DNA from: Fusobacterium ulcerans ATCC 49185
Lineage (GTDB): Bacteria; Fusobacteriota; Fusobacteriia; Fusobacteriales; Fusobacteriaceae
Reading direction: 5' to 3'
Length of the DNA stretch: 64,000 nucleotides
NCBI RefSeq assembly: GCF_900683735.1
Contig: NZ_LR215979.1
Span: 2,542,001-2,606,000 of the forward strand
This document shows, piece after piece, positions 45,536 through 54,069 of this stretch. The position numbers and the translations under genes were made by a program. The notes under the pieces are model-generated. The model saw only the letters and a program-made list of their open reading frames with translations. It was not told the origin of the DNA and searched no databases. Within the stretch, counting starts at the first letter, position 1, and each line of letters begins with the position of its first letter.

Positions 45536-45564
45536 TTGACAATTATATTTACATATGATATACC
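45536..45564 (+). promoter_or_regulatory. Promoter of the leader-ORF / M20 unit
   Basis: TTGACA (45536-45541) and TATACC (45559-45564) are 17 bp apart. Transcription would start near 45571, about 31 nt before the leader ORF. Confidence 0.7.
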
Positions 45565-45601
45565 TAAAACAATAAGAAATTAAAAAAGGGGGAAGTTCAG
45601 A

Positions 45602-45679
45602 ATGTTATTTAACAAACTAAGGATAAGGAACAGGAAAAACAATAAAAATATTGAATACCTTATCTCTTTTGTCTGCTAA
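45602..45679 (+). CDS. Small ORF, candidate leader peptide (25 residues)
   Basis: The ATG at 45602 has GGGGG nine bases upstream and opens a 25-codon frame ending in TAA. The peptide is basic in its first half, with three alternate Arg codons, all AGG (residues 7, 9 and 11), then Asn/Lys-rich, then ISFVC. It has its own promoter and is followed by a terminator hairpin and then by an M20 amidohydrolase gene. A leader peptide that controls read-through is the leading idea. A stand-alone small protein is the alternative. I know no named homologue. Confidence 0.5.
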   Translation: MLFNKLRIRNRKNNKNIEYLISFVC

Positions 45680-45798
45680 ACGACATTATGGCTTTTTGAT
45701 GAATAAATTTTAGATCATATCTTAATTATTTTTGAAGATTTGGGCTTATATTTTTTATATAACCCATGATCATATTTTTAAATCAATGTCAGTGTAGC
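45675..45798 (+). promoter_or_regulatory. Candidate antiterminator pairing that overlaps the leader stop codon
   Basis: GCTAAACGACATTAT (45675-45689) can pair with ATCAATGTCAGTGTAGC (45782-45798) in blocks of 4, 2, 6 and 2 base pairs, with one mismatch and two single-base bulges. The second strand is most of the left arm of the terminator, so the two structures exclude each other. A GGG-TTATA/TATAA-CCC hairpin (45741-45765) lies in the loop. Formation in the cell is inferred. Confidence 0.45.
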
Positions 45799-45822
45799 AC
45801 TCGAATGTTATACTGACTTTTT
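45788..45822 (+). terminator. Terminator between the leader ORF and the M20 gene
   Basis: GTCAGTGTAGCAC pairs with the downstream GTTATACTGAC arm (two G-T pairs), and TTTTT follows. It may end the pst operon, act as an attenuator for the downstream genes, or both. The rest of the roughly 340-bp gene-free stretch after phoU is covered by the preceding entries. Confidence 0.8.
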
Positions 45823-45868
45823 ATTTTACAAAAAATTATATAAATATAAAATATCAATGGAGGGAAAA

Positions 45869-47047
45869 ATGGAAAACATGACAGTAAAACTTTCAGAACT
45901 TTTTTCAAAATATGCAGAGGAATTTAAAGAATTAAATGAGTATCTATACAACAATCCTGAGTTAGGATTACAGGAATTCAAAGCTTGTGCAGCTCATACT
46001 GAAATGTTAAAAAAACATGGTTTTACAGTTGAAACAAACTTTGCAGGACTTCCTACTTCTTTTATTGGAAAGTACAGTACTGGAAAACCTGGTCCTAAAG
46101 TAGCTATTCTTGCTGAATATGATGCTCTTCCTGGAATAGGACATGGATGTGGACATAATATATTTGGTGTTACAAGCGTAGCAGCTGGTATTCTTACTAA
46201 AGAAATCATGGGAGATGTTGCTGGGGAAATAATGGTAATTGGTACTCCTGCTGAGGAAACAAATGGAGCTAAAGTTCATATGGCTTCTTTAGGAGTTTTT
46301 GATGATATTGATGTGGCTATGGCTGCTCATCCTACTGGTGAAGCTCATCACAGAAGCGGTACTTCTCAAGCTATGGAAGCTATCCAGTTTACATTCAAAG
46401 GTAAAACTGCTCATGCTGCGGGAGCTCCTCATGAAGGTATAAATGCTCTTGATGGTGTATTAATACTTTTCAATTCTATCAATGCTCTTAGACAGCAGAC
46501 TTTAGAAACTGCCAGAATACATGGAATCATCTCTAATGGAGGAAAAGCAGCTAATATAATACCTGACTTAGCAGTAGCCAACTTCTATGTAAGAGCTAAA
46601 ACATTAGATTATTTAAAAGGGCTTGTAGAAAGAGTTAAAAATTGTGCTAAGGGAGCTGCTCTTGCCAGTGGAACTACTTTAGAAATAACAAACTATGAAA
46701 CTAGCTTTGCTGATCTTGTTACTAATGAAAAACTTTCAGCAGCTTATGAAAAAAATCTAAAATCTTTAGGTGTTACTGATATCAGAAGCAAAGAATCAGG
46801 AGGTTCTACAGATATGGGAGATGTAAGCCACTGCTGTCCAGCTATACATCCATATTTCCCACTTACAACAGCACATCTAACAGGTCACAGTGTAGAATTT
46901 GCAAGTGCATCTATAGCTCCTGAAGCTTATAAGGGAATGAAAGAATCTGCTGTATCAATGGCTCTTACAGCTATGGACATTTTCACTAATGCTGAATTAT
47001 TAAAAGAAATAAAAGATGAATTTAACAAAAATGTTAAAAAAATGTAG
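45869..47047 (+). CDS. M20 family metallo-amidohydrolase/peptidase
   Basis: The protein of about 392 residues has the M20 metal motifs: ILAEYDALPGIGHGCGHN near 80-98, TPAEETNGAK near 127-136, and HPTGEAHH near 152-159. A dimerisation domain starts at about 170 with GKTAHAAGAPHEGINALDG. The last metal His is in LTGHSVEFA. It resembles AbgB/amidohydrolase enzymes that split N-acyl amino acids or dipeptide-like amides. The ATG at 45869 is chosen since GGAGGG lies five bases upstream, inside the longer form. No signal peptide is present, so it is cytoplasmic. Two periplasmic amino-acid-type binding proteins follow, suggesting that uptake and cleavage of an acylated or conjugated amino acid are linked. 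Confidence 0.9.
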   Translation: MENMTVKLSELFSKYAEEFKELNEYLYNNPELGLQEFKACAAHTEMLKKHGFTVETNFAGLPTSFIGKYSTGKPGPKVAILAEYDALPGIGHGCGHNIFGVTSVAAGILTKEIMGDVAGEIMVIGTPAEETNGAKVHMASLGVFDDIDVAMAAHPTGEAHHRSGTSQAMEAIQFTFKGKTAHAAGAPHEGINALDGVLILFNSINALRQQTLETARIHGIISNGGKAANIIPDLAVANFYVRAKTLDYLKGLVERVKNCAKGAALASGTTLEITNYETSFADLVTNEKLSAAYEKNLKSLGVTDIRSKESGGSTDMGDVSHCCPAIHPYFPLTTAHLTGHSVEFASASIAPEAYKGMKESAVSMALTAMDIFTNAELLKEIKDEFNKNVKKM

Positions 47048-47087
47048 AGAATAACATTTAAACTATAAAACCTTGGGAGGAAAATTT

Positions 47088-47837
47088 ATGAAAAAACTTA
47101 TTATATTATTTATGATGATTATATCAACACTTTCTTTTGCAGGTAAAAAACTTTATGTTGGAACTAATGCTGAATTTAAGCCTTATGAATATCTTGAAGG
47201 AGATAAAATAACTGGATTTGATATTGATTTTATGGATGCCATTGGAAAAGAGATTGGATATGAAGTTCATTGGGTAAACATGGGCTTTGACGGACTGCTT
47301 CCTGCCCTTCAAATGAAAAAAGTAGATGCTGTTATCGCTGGGATGTCTCAAACTCCTGAAAGACAAAAAGCTGTTGATTTCTCAATGCCATATATGTTCA
47401 CAAAATCTGAGCATTATGTTATAGTTAATGAAAACAGTACTATTGTAAAAAAAGAGGAGCTAAAAGATAAAAAAGTCGGAGTTCAGATTGGAACTATTCA
47501 GGAAGAATTTACTATTGCATTAGGTGGAATACCTCAAATATATAATGCATGGACTGGAGCTTTGATGGATCTTCAACAAGATAAAATCTCTGCTGTTATC
47601 ATTGCAGATGTATCTGGAAATGCTTATCTTGAAAATATGAAAGGTCTAAAAAAAGTTGACATTGTTGTAGACAGTCAGCCTGGTGCTTCTATAGCATTTA
47701 GAAAAGGAGAAACTGACCTTGTAAAAGCTGTAAATGAAGCTATTTTAAAGTTAAGAGATGATGGGACTTATCTTCAATTATTGGAAAAATACTTTCCTGA
47801 AAGAGCTGAAGAATTTAAAGAAGCATTTAAAAAATAG
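47088..47837 (+). CDS. Amino-acid-type ABC transporter substrate-binding protein 1
   Basis: The 249-residue protein has a signal peptide (MKKLIILFMMIISTLSFA) without a lipobox and a family-3 solute-binding domain with LYVGTNAEFKPYEYLEGD, ITGFDIDFMDAIG and DAVIAGMSQTPERQKAVDFS. The ligand is probably an amino acid or derivative. ATG 47088 follows GGGAGG; TTG 47073 is an unlikely alternative. It is 40 bp after the M20 gene and 11 bp before a close paralogue. No permease or ATPase gene is nearby, so partners must lie elsewhere. Confidence 0.92.
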   Translation: MKKLIILFMMIISTLSFAGKKLYVGTNAEFKPYEYLEGDKITGFDIDFMDAIGKEIGYEVHWVNMGFDGLLPALQMKKVDAVIAGMSQTPERQKAVDFSMPYMFTKSEHYVIVNENSTIVKKEELKDKKVGVQIGTIQEEFTIALGGIPQIYNAWTGALMDLQQDKISAVIIADVSGNAYLENMKGLKKVDIVVDSQPGASIAFRKGETDLVKAVNEAILKLRDDGTYLQLLEKYFPERAEEFKEAFKK

Positions 47838-47848
47838 GGGGATAATAA

Positions 47849-48601
47849 ATGAAAAAACTTGTACTTATATTTACACTACTTTTATCAACACTTTCTTTTG
47901 CAGCTAAAAAACTTTATGTTGGAACTAACGCTGAGTTCAAACCTTATGAATATCTTGAAGATGGTAAAATGGTTGGATTTGATATTGGGGTAATGGATGA
48001 ACTTGGAAAAAAATTAGGTTATGAAATAGAATGGGTAAATATGTCTTTTGATGGACTGCTTCCTGCTCTTCAAATGAAAAAAATAGATGCTGTTATTGCT
48101 GGGATGTCTCAGACTCCTGAAAGACAAAAAGCTGTGTCTTTCTCTATACCATATATTTTCTTTACTTCTGAACACTATGTTATAGTTAATGAAAACAGTA
48201 CTTTTAAAACAAAAGAAGATTTACAAGGAAAGACTGCTGGAGTTCAAATGGGAAGTATGCAGGAGCAATTTGCTATAAATAATGGAAGTGTTCCTAAACT
48301 ATATAATACTTTCACTAATGCTTTAATGGATCTTCAAAATGGAAAGGTTGACTGTGTAATTATTGCAGACAATTCTGGAAAAGAATATCTTAACACTATG
48401 GATAGAATTAAAAAAATAGATTCTATTATTGATCCTAAGCCAGGTGCTTCTATCGCTTTTAGAAAATCTGATAAAGAACTTGCAGAAAAATTTAGTGATG
48501 CTATAGTTGAATTAAAGACTACTAAGGAGTATTCTGATCTTGTAGAAAAATATTTTCCTGAAAGATTTGAAGATTTTAAAGCGCAAAATTTGACAAAATA
48601 G
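47849..48601 (+). CDS. Amino-acid-type ABC transporter substrate-binding protein 2 (tandem copy)
   Basis: The 250-residue protein is a near copy of the one before it, sharing LSFA.KKLYVGTNAEFKPY, WVNM.FDGLLPALQMKK and AGMSQTPERQKAV. The middle and C-terminal parts differ more, for example YIFFTSEHYVIV and NTMDRIKKIDSIID. DNA identity is also high around the signal peptide, pointing to a recent tandem duplication or gene conversion. The changed ligand-side residues could give a different specificity for the same transporter. It is probably the last gene of the M20 operon; a bidirectional terminator follows at 48651. Confidence 0.92.
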   Translation: MKKLVLIFTLLLSTLSFAAKKLYVGTNAEFKPYEYLEDGKMVGFDIGVMDELGKKLGYEIEWVNMSFDGLLPALQMKKIDAVIAGMSQTPERQKAVSFSIPYIFFTSEHYVIVNENSTFKTKEDLQGKTAGVQMGSMQEQFAINNGSVPKLYNTFTNALMDLQNGKVDCVIIADNSGKEYLNTMDRIKKIDSIIDPKPGASIAFRKSDKELAEKFSDAIVELKTTKEYSDLVEKYFPERFEDFKAQNLTK

Positions 48602-48650
48602 GTTATAATATAATTACTGATACGCCTATTCTAATTTTTGCTATCATATA

Positions 48651-48683
48651 AAAAATCCCTCAGCCCTAACTGAGGGGTTTTTT
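48651..48683. terminator. Bidirectional terminator between the binding protein and aldo/keto reductase
   Basis: CCCTCAG (48657-48663) and CTGAGGG (48670-48676) form a stem with AAAAA before it and GTTTTTT after it, so it works for both convergent genes. Confidence 0.92.
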
Positions 48684-48685
48684 AT

Positions 48686-49540
48686 TTATTCTATATCCAA
48701 TGGAGTTTTTCTGTTAGGAGCAGGAAATTCAGCGTTTAAAAGTTTTATATCCTCTTCATCTAACATTATATCCAGACATTGAATATTTTCTTTCATATGT
48801 TTTAACTTTGACGTTTTAGGTATTGATATCATATTTTCCTGACTTAACGTGAAGCAAAGAAGCACCTGAATAGGAGATATTCCATATTTCTCACTTATTT
48901 TTGCAACAGATTTTGATCTTAAAAGTTTATCTTTTAGTCTTCCTCCCTGCGCCAGAGGACAATATGCCATTGTTGGAATATTCCTTGAATCGGTAAAAGG
49001 CTTTAAAGAATATTCTATTCCTCGAGAACCTAAGTGGTACAATACCTGATTCACCTGGCATTGATCTCCTTTTGCTGCATGAGTTATTTCAAACATATCA
49101 TCTATATCCATATTTGATACTCCCCAACGCTTAATCTTTCCAGAAGCTTTCAATTCTTCCATACACTCAATAGTTTCATCTAAAGGTACAATTCCTCTCC
49201 AATGAAGAAGATACATATCTAAATAGTTAGTTCCCAGTCTTTTAAGAGTATTCTCACATGACTTAAATATTCTGTTTCTCCCTGCATTGCTTGGAAGAAC
49301 TTTTGATACTATAAACAAAGATTCTCTTTCATATCCTCTTATGGCTTCTCCTATTAAAGATTCACTATTTCCATTTCCATACATTTCTGCTGTATCTATC
49401 AGATTTATCCCATTATCAAGTGCATATCTTATACATTCTATTTCTTCATTTCGAGTAGATAGTAAATCTCCCATATACCAAGTTCCTATTCCCATATTTC
49501 CTATTACTGTTCCATCTGGCAGCAATATCTTTTTTCTCAT
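48686..49540 (-). CDS. Aldo/keto reductase
   Basis: The 284-residue TIM-barrel protein has the AKR catalytic residues in LIDTAEMYGNG (Asp49, Tyr54 region), VSKVLP (Lys) and MYLLHWRG (His). The NADPH-binding end has IPKTSKLKHMKENI. It reduces aldehydes or ketones; the substrate is unknown. AGGAGG lies before the ATG. It follows the aldarate operon on the same strand but is separated by a terminator at 49577, so a direct role in aldarate breakdown is not indicated. Confidence 0.93.
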   Translation of the reverse strand: MRKKILLPDGTVIGNMGIGTWYMGDLLSTRNEEIECIRYALDNGINLIDTAEMYGNGNSESLIGEAIRGYERESLFIVSKVLPSNAGRNRIFKSCENTLKRLGTNYLDMYLLHWRGIVPLDETIECMEELKASGKIKRWGVSNMDIDDMFEITHAAKGDQCQVNQVLYHLGSRGIEYSLKPFTDSRNIPTMAYCPLAQGGRLKDKLLRSKSVAKISEKYGISPIQVLLCFTLSQENMISIPKTSKLKHMKENIQCLDIMLDEEDIKLLNAEFPAPNRKTPLDIE

Positions 49541-49576
49541 ATAGTTCCTCCTAAATTATTTTAAAATAATAAAAAG

Positions 49577-49613
49577 AGAGTGACTTATAAGTAAAATACT
49601 CTTTAGTCACTCT
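49577..49613 (-). terminator. Terminator of the garR-gudD-aldolase-garK operon
   Basis: On the minus strand AGAGTGACT pairs with AGTCACTCT across a 19-base loop, with C and TTTTT after it. It lies 9 bp past the garK stop. Confidence 0.8.
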
Positions 49614-49621
49614 TATTTTAT

Positions 49622-50770
49622 TTAATGATCTCCTCTCAAGAAAAATGCTCTCATAGCCTTTTCTCCTGCAAATTCCAATAACTCTTTTACATCACGAATA
49701 GCTCTTTCAAGATTCATAGGTTCATTGATTATATCCATTACTAAATCTATTCCATTAGCATAAATATCATCTAGATTTCTAGCAGAACTTCCAACTACTG
49801 CTATAACAGGAATATTATATTTTTTAGCAGTCTTAGCAATCCCTACTGGTGCTTTTCCATTGACAGATTGGTTATCGATTCTTCCTTCACCAGTTATTAC
49901 AAGATCTGCATCTTTTATTAAATTTTCAAGTTCTATAAGTTCCATTATTTTAACAATACCTTCTTTGAACTCTGCTCCACATATACTTAATAGTGCATAT
50001 CCAAGTCCACCAGCAGCACCACTTCCTGGCTCTTCAGAAAAATTTTTTCCAACAGCATTATCAATAATATTTCCATAATTTTCAAGAATTTTATCAAGAA
50101 TTTTTACATCTTCAGATGTTGCTCCTTTTTGAGGTCCATATATATATGATGCTCCATTTATTCCACAAAGACTATTGCAGACATCTGACAGAACTGTTAT
50201 ATTTGCCTCTGATATTCTTGGGTCTAAGGATGAAATATCTACTTTAGCTATGTTCTTTAATTCTTCTGGTGTATAGCCTATTCTTTCCCCTTTTATATTA
50301 TAGAATTTTACTCCTAATGAAGCAAGCATTCCTGCTCCACCATCATTAGTTGCACTTCCTCCTAATCCTATATAGATATCTCTTATTCCCATATCTAATA
50401 TAGCCTTAAGCATCTCTCCTACTCCATATGTATTTGCTTTATATGGATTTAGATTTTCATGTTTTACCAGATTCAATCCAGAAGATTCAGCCATTTCAAG
50501 AACAGCAGTATTTCCTCGTATCACTCCAAACCTTGCTTTAACTTTATCTCCCAAAGGTCCAGGTACTTCTAAAAATTTGTATTCTCCATTGACAGCTTCA
50601 ATGATGGCTTCTACTGTTCCTTCTCCACCATCAGCAATTGAAACTTTTTTTATAATAATATTATTTCTGCCTAATTTCTTTATACCCTTTTCAATACTTT
50701 CTGCAACTTCTCTTGAAGATGCACTTCCCTTAAAAGAATCAACTGCTATAATGACTTTTATCTCTTTCAT
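49622..50770 (-). CDS. garK: Glycerate 2-kinase (GarK type)
   Basis: The 382-residue protein starts IIAVDSFKGSASS and has VSIADGGEGTVEAI, MGIRDIYIGLGGSATNDGGAGM and DLVITGEGRIDNQSVNGKAP, the full set for the GarK/GlxK glycerate kinase family. It makes 2-phosphoglycerate from D-glycerate, the last step of aldarate breakdown. Its start lies 3 bp after the aldolase gene behind AGAGGT. It is the last gene of the operon; a terminator follows. Confidence 0.95.
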   Translation of the reverse strand: MKEIKVIIAVDSFKGSASSREVAESIEKGIKKLGRNNIIIKKVSIADGGEGTVEAIIEAVNGEYKFLEVPGPLGDKVKARFGVIRGNTAVLEMAESSGLNLVKHENLNPYKANTYGVGEMLKAILDMGIRDIYIGLGGSATNDGGAGMLASLGVKFYNIKGERIGYTPEELKNIAKVDISSLDPRISEANITVLSDVCNSLCGINGASYIYGPQKGATSEDVKILDKILENYGNIIDNAVGKNFSEEPGSGAAGGLGYALLSICGAEFKEGIVKIMELIELENLIKDADLVITGEGRIDNQSVNGKAPVGIAKTAKKYNIPVIAVVGSSARNLDDIYANGIDLVMDIINEPMNLERAIRDVKELLEFAGEKAMRAFFLRGDH

Positions 50771-50773
50771 AAG

Positions 50774-51673
50774 TTACCTCTTTATTTGACCAGCTTCTGC
50801 CATCTTTTCTGCCATAAAATCCACAACAGTTTTATTAGATGGAAGACTTGGTTTTATAGGTTCCCCTACATTCATTTTATTGATATTTGCCATATCTTTT
50901 GTAGCTACAGGGAAACTTGCTTTATCCATAGATAGTCTGACAGGATTAAGTTTAAACTGAAGTTCCAATGATTCTTTAAGATCTCCTTCTTTATATTTAT
51001 TATATATAGATGTAACAAGCTCTGGGAATATATTAGCTGCAGTACATACTCCTCCAACTGCTCCTACTGTAAGTGAAGAAAATAATAAAGTATCTTTTCC
51101 TCCAAATATTTTAAATTCTATATCTCTTGTTCTTCTTATAAACTCAAGTAATTGATTAATGTCTCCGCTAGAATCTTTAATTCCAACAATATTTTTTACA
51201 TTTCTTGCCAGTTTTTCTACTAAATCAGCAGATAATGTATATCCTATTCTAGGATTATTATATATCAAAAGTGGAAGTTCTTCAATAGATTCTGCAACTG
51301 TTTTATAATGAAGATAAAGTTCTTCTTCTGTAGGTTTTAAAAACATAGGCTGTAAAAGAGCAACTCCATCTACACCTATTCTTTTTCCCAGTTGAGCCAA
51401 TTTTACACATTTAGATGTTCTTATAGCTCCTATTCCCATTATTACAGGAACTCTTCCTTTTACTTCTTCAATTATAGTTTTTACTATGAGTTCATAGTCT
51501 TCATCATCAAACATATAGAACTCACTATTACTTCCATGAGCCAATATTCCGCTGACTCCTCCATCTATTACAAAATTTACCTGCTTCCTTAATTTTTCTA
51601 TATCTACATTCTCATTCTCATCCATTGGAGTAAGAATTGGAACATATATCCCTTTTAATAAATTTAAATCCAT
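50774..51673 (-). CDS. DapA-family lyase, probable 5-dehydro-4-deoxyglucarate aldolase
   Basis: The 299-residue TIM-barrel protein is a class I (Schiff-base) lyase of the DapA/NanA superfamily: GIYVPILTPMDENENVD at the start, GSNSEFYMF in place of the GTTGE loop, the catalytic Tyr in LLIYNNPRIGY and the Schiff-base Lys in VGIKDSSGD. The operon also makes glucarate dehydratase, tartronate semialdehyde reductase and glycerate kinase but has no GarL. This lyase therefore probably splits 5-dehydro-4-deoxyglucarate into pyruvate and tartronate semialdehyde. A KdgD-type dehydratase is the main alternative, but the 2-oxoglutarate semialdehyde dehydrogenase it would need is not here. It lies 13 bp after gudD. 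Confidence 0.82.
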   Translation of the reverse strand: MDLNLLKGIYVPILTPMDENENVDIEKLRKQVNFVIDGGVSGILAHGSNSEFYMFDDEDYELIVKTIIEEVKGRVPVIMGIGAIRTSKCVKLAQLGKRIGVDGVALLQPMFLKPTEEELYLHYKTVAESIEELPLLIYNNPRIGYTLSADLVEKLARNVKNIVGIKDSSGDINQLLEFIRRTRDIEFKIFGGKDTLLFSSLTVGAVGGVCTAANIFPELVTSIYNKYKEGDLKESLELQFKLNPVRLSMDKASFPVATKDMANINKMNVGEPIKPSLPSNKTVVDFMAEKMAEAGQIKR

Positions 51674-51686
51674 ATTGTATTTCCCC

Positions 51687-53015
51687 CTAATCCCTATCTA
51701 AACAAGGTCTTTTATTATCAAATTTCCAGTCTTTTATTAAATACTGCATAGCCACAGAATCATCTCTTGCTCCTAAATTTTTCTCTACATATAATTTATG
51801 GGCCGCCATTATTTTATCCATATCTATTTCAATTCCAAGACCTGGAACATCTTTAGGGACTGTTATTTCTCCACCAACTATTTTATGGGCATTTTTAGTT
51901 AAGTCCTGTCCATCCTGCCATATCCAGTGAGTATCTATAGCTGTAATATTTCCTGGAGCTGCTGCTGCAACATGGCTGAACATTGCTAGAGAGATGTCAA
52001 AGTGATTGTTTGAGTGAGAACCCCAAGTCAATCCAAATTCATTACACATTTGTGCAACTCTTACTGATCCTTCCATAGTCCAGAAATGAGGATCTGCAAG
52101 AGGAATGGAAACACTATTCAGAGCTATTGAATGCTGCATTTGTCTCCAGTCAGTAGCTATCATATTTGTTGCTGTAGGAAGACCTGTTGCCTTTCTGAAT
52201 TCAGCCATAACTTCCCTTCCAGAGAATCCATTTTCTGCACCACATGGATCTTCAGCATAAGCAAGTATTCCATGCATATCTTTACATAAAGATATTGCTT
52301 CCTTTAGAGACCAAGCTCCATTTGGATCAAGTGTTATTCTTGCTTCTGGGAATGCTTCATGAAGAGCTTTTATAGCTTTAATTTCCTCTGCTCCCTTCAG
52401 CACTCCTCCTTTTAATTTAAAGTCTTCAAATCCATATCTCTTATGAGCTGCTTTTGCTAACTCAACAACAGCTTCAGGTGTCATTGCTTCTTTTCTTCTA
52501 ACTTTTCCCCAATCATCTGAATTATCATCATTATCTAAATAAGGAAGATCAGTTTTATCTTTATCTCCTATGTAGAATAGATACCCTAGTACTTTTATTT
52601 TTTCTCTTTGTTGCCCTTCTCCCAATAATGCTGCTACTGGTACATTTAAAAATTTTCCTAAAAGATCCAATAGAGGAGCTTCAACTGCTGTCATTACATG
52701 AACTGTAGTCCTAAGATCAAATGTTTGATTTCCTCTTCCAGAAGCATCTCTATCTTTAAATGTATCATAAATATTTTTAACTATATTTTTATATTCTCCA
52801 ATACTTTTTCCTACCACTAATTCTTTAGCATCTTCCAAAGTTTTTCTTATTTTTTCCCCACCTGGAACTTCTCCCACTCCGATAGCTCCATTATCTGCTT
52901 TTAAAATAACTATATTTCTTGTGAAATAAGGTCCATGAGCTCCACTTAGATTAAGCAGCATGCTGTCATATCCAGCTACTGGAATTACATTCATTTCTAC
53001 AATTTTAGGTATCAT
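51687..53015 (-). CDS. gudD: Glucarate dehydratase
   Basis: The protein of about 442 residues is an enolase-superfamily enzyme. It begins [20 protein letters not shown], has the K-x-K base in FKLKGG, metal ligands in [11 protein letters not shown] and [10 protein letters not shown], and the catalytic His in [18 protein letters not shown], all diagnostic for GudD. It dehydrates D-glucarate (and L-idarate) to 5-dehydro-4-deoxyglucarate. ATG 53015 follows GGGAGAG; the longer frame from TTG 53051 would overlap garR. It lies 19 bp after garR. Confidence 0.96.
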   Translation of the reverse strand: MIPKIVEMNVIPVAGYDSMLLNLSGAHGPYFTRNIVILKADNGAIGVGEVPGGEKIRKTLEDAKELVVGKSIGEYKNIVKNIYDTFKDRDASGRGNQTFDLRTTVHVMTAVEAPLLDLLGKFLNVPVAALLGEGQQREKIKVLGYLFYIGDKDKTDLPYLDNDDNSDDWGKVRRKEAMTPEAVVELAKAAHKRYGFEDFKLKGGVLKGAEEIKAIKALHEAFPEARITLDPNGAWSLKEAISLCKDMHGILAYAEDPCGAENGFSGREVMAEFRKATGLPTATNMIATDWRQMQHSIALNSVSIPLADPHFWTMEGSVRVAQMCNEFGLTWGSHSNNHFDISLAMFSHVAAAAPGNITAIDTHWIWQDGQDLTKNAHKIVGGEITVPKDVPGLGIEIDMDKIMAAHKLYVEKNLGARDDSVAMQYLIKDWKFDNKRPCLDRD

Positions 53016-53034
53016 ATGTATTCTCTCCCTTTTA

Positions 53035-53925
53035 TTATTTTTTTTCTCCAACTGTTACATTGTTTATTTTTTCATAGTAATTTAAAATAGCTGAGTGATC
53101 TTTTTTCTCTCTTCCATCTATTTTTAAAGCCTGCATCATTTCCATTACTTGAGCTGTCAAAGGTAAAGAAGCATTTATTGAATGAGAAGTATCCAGTGCA
53201 TTTTGAAGATCTTTTATATGTAATTCAATTCTGAATCCTGGTTCAAAGTTTCTTGATATCATCATAGGAGCTTTTGCATTCATTACAGTACTTCCTGCAA
53301 GTCCTCCTTTTATTGCATCAAATACTAATTGAGGGTCTACTCCTGCCTTTTCACAAAGAACAAAAGCTTCACTTAATGCTGCAATATTAAGAGCAACTAT
53401 CATCTGATTTGCTAATTTTGTAGTATTTCCTGCTCCTACATCTCCTACTCTTACTACTGATCCAGACATAGTTTTCATAAGATCATAGTATTTGTTGAAT
53501 ATTTCTTCCTTTCCTCCAACCATAACAGATATAGTTCCATCTATTGCTTTTGGTTCTCCACCTGAAACTGGTGCATCTAAAAGTTCCACTCCTGTTTCAG
53601 CTAATTTTGCTGCTATACTTTGGCTTTCTACTGGATTGATAGAACTCATATCTATAACAGTAGTTCCTGCTTTTAACCCTTCAGCTGCTCCATTTTCATC
53701 AAAAAGAACTGCTTTTACATGAGGAGAATTTGGAAGCATTGTTATCAATACATCGCAGTTTGCTCCAACCTCTTTAGCTGACCCAGCTGCTTTTGCTCCT
53801 GCTGCTGCCACATCATCCAGAGCTGCTTTATTCATATCAAATGCTACTACTTCATAACCTGCTTTTAATACATTTTTACACATTGGTCTTCCCATGATAC
53901 CTAATCCAATAAATCCTACTTTCAT
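53035..53925 (-). CDS. garR: 2-hydroxy-3-oxopropionate (tartronate semialdehyde) reductase
   Basis: The 296-residue beta-hydroxyacid dehydrogenase has [20 protein letters not shown] as the NAD(P) site, [11 protein letters not shown] as the substrate motif and the catalytic Lys in [15 protein letters not shown]. It reduces tartronate semialdehyde to D-glycerate. It is the first gene of the garR-gudD-aldolase-garK operon, with GGAGG before the ATG. A candidate promoter upstream (TTGTTT-N17-TAAAAT on the minus strand) fits this. Confidence 0.95.
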   Translation of the reverse strand: MKVGFIGLGIMGRPMCKNVLKAGYEVVAFDMNKAALDDVAAAGAKAAGSAKEVGANCDVLITMLPNSPHVKAVLFDENGAAEGLKAGTTVIDMSSINPVESQSIAAKLAETGVELLDAPVSGGEPKAIDGTISVMVGGKEEIFNKYYDLMKTMSGSVVRVGDVGAGNTTKLANQMIVALNIAALSEAFVLCEKAGVDPQLVFDAIKGGLAGSTVMNAKAPMMISRNFEPGFRIELHIKDLQNALDTSHSINASLPLTAQVMEMMQALKIDGREKKDHSAILNYYEKINNVTVGEKK

Positions 53926-54043
53926 TTTTTACCTCCATTTTTATATTTTTAATGTTATTCTTTTTTATATTCTCTATAATATATTTTAGAATTATTTCCA
54001 CTGTTAAACAATGTTATGTATGCTAAATTTCCAGCTTATTAAT

Positions 54044-54058
54044 TGTTATACAAAACAT
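54044..54058. promoter_or_regulatory. Candidate aldarate operator upstream of garR
   Basis: TGTTATACAAAACAT matches TGTTACAGAAAACAT (55539-55553, upstream of gntP) at 13 of 15 positions. A related TGTTAAACA lies at 54002-54010. The factor could be the CdaR-like protein. Confidence 0.4.
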
Positions 54059-54069
54059 CTGTCTGCTTA

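Noticed and set aside
45529-45868. T-box or known metabolite riboswitch upstream of the M20 gene
   Set aside because: No T-box sequence, S-box, lysine or glycine riboswitch core was seen; the translated-leader model explains the region better.
50774-51673. Reading the DapA-family gene as dihydrodipicolinate synthase or sialate aldolase
   Set aside because: The GTTGE loop is changed to GSNSE and the operon is entirely for aldarate breakdown, with no lysine or sialate genes nearby.
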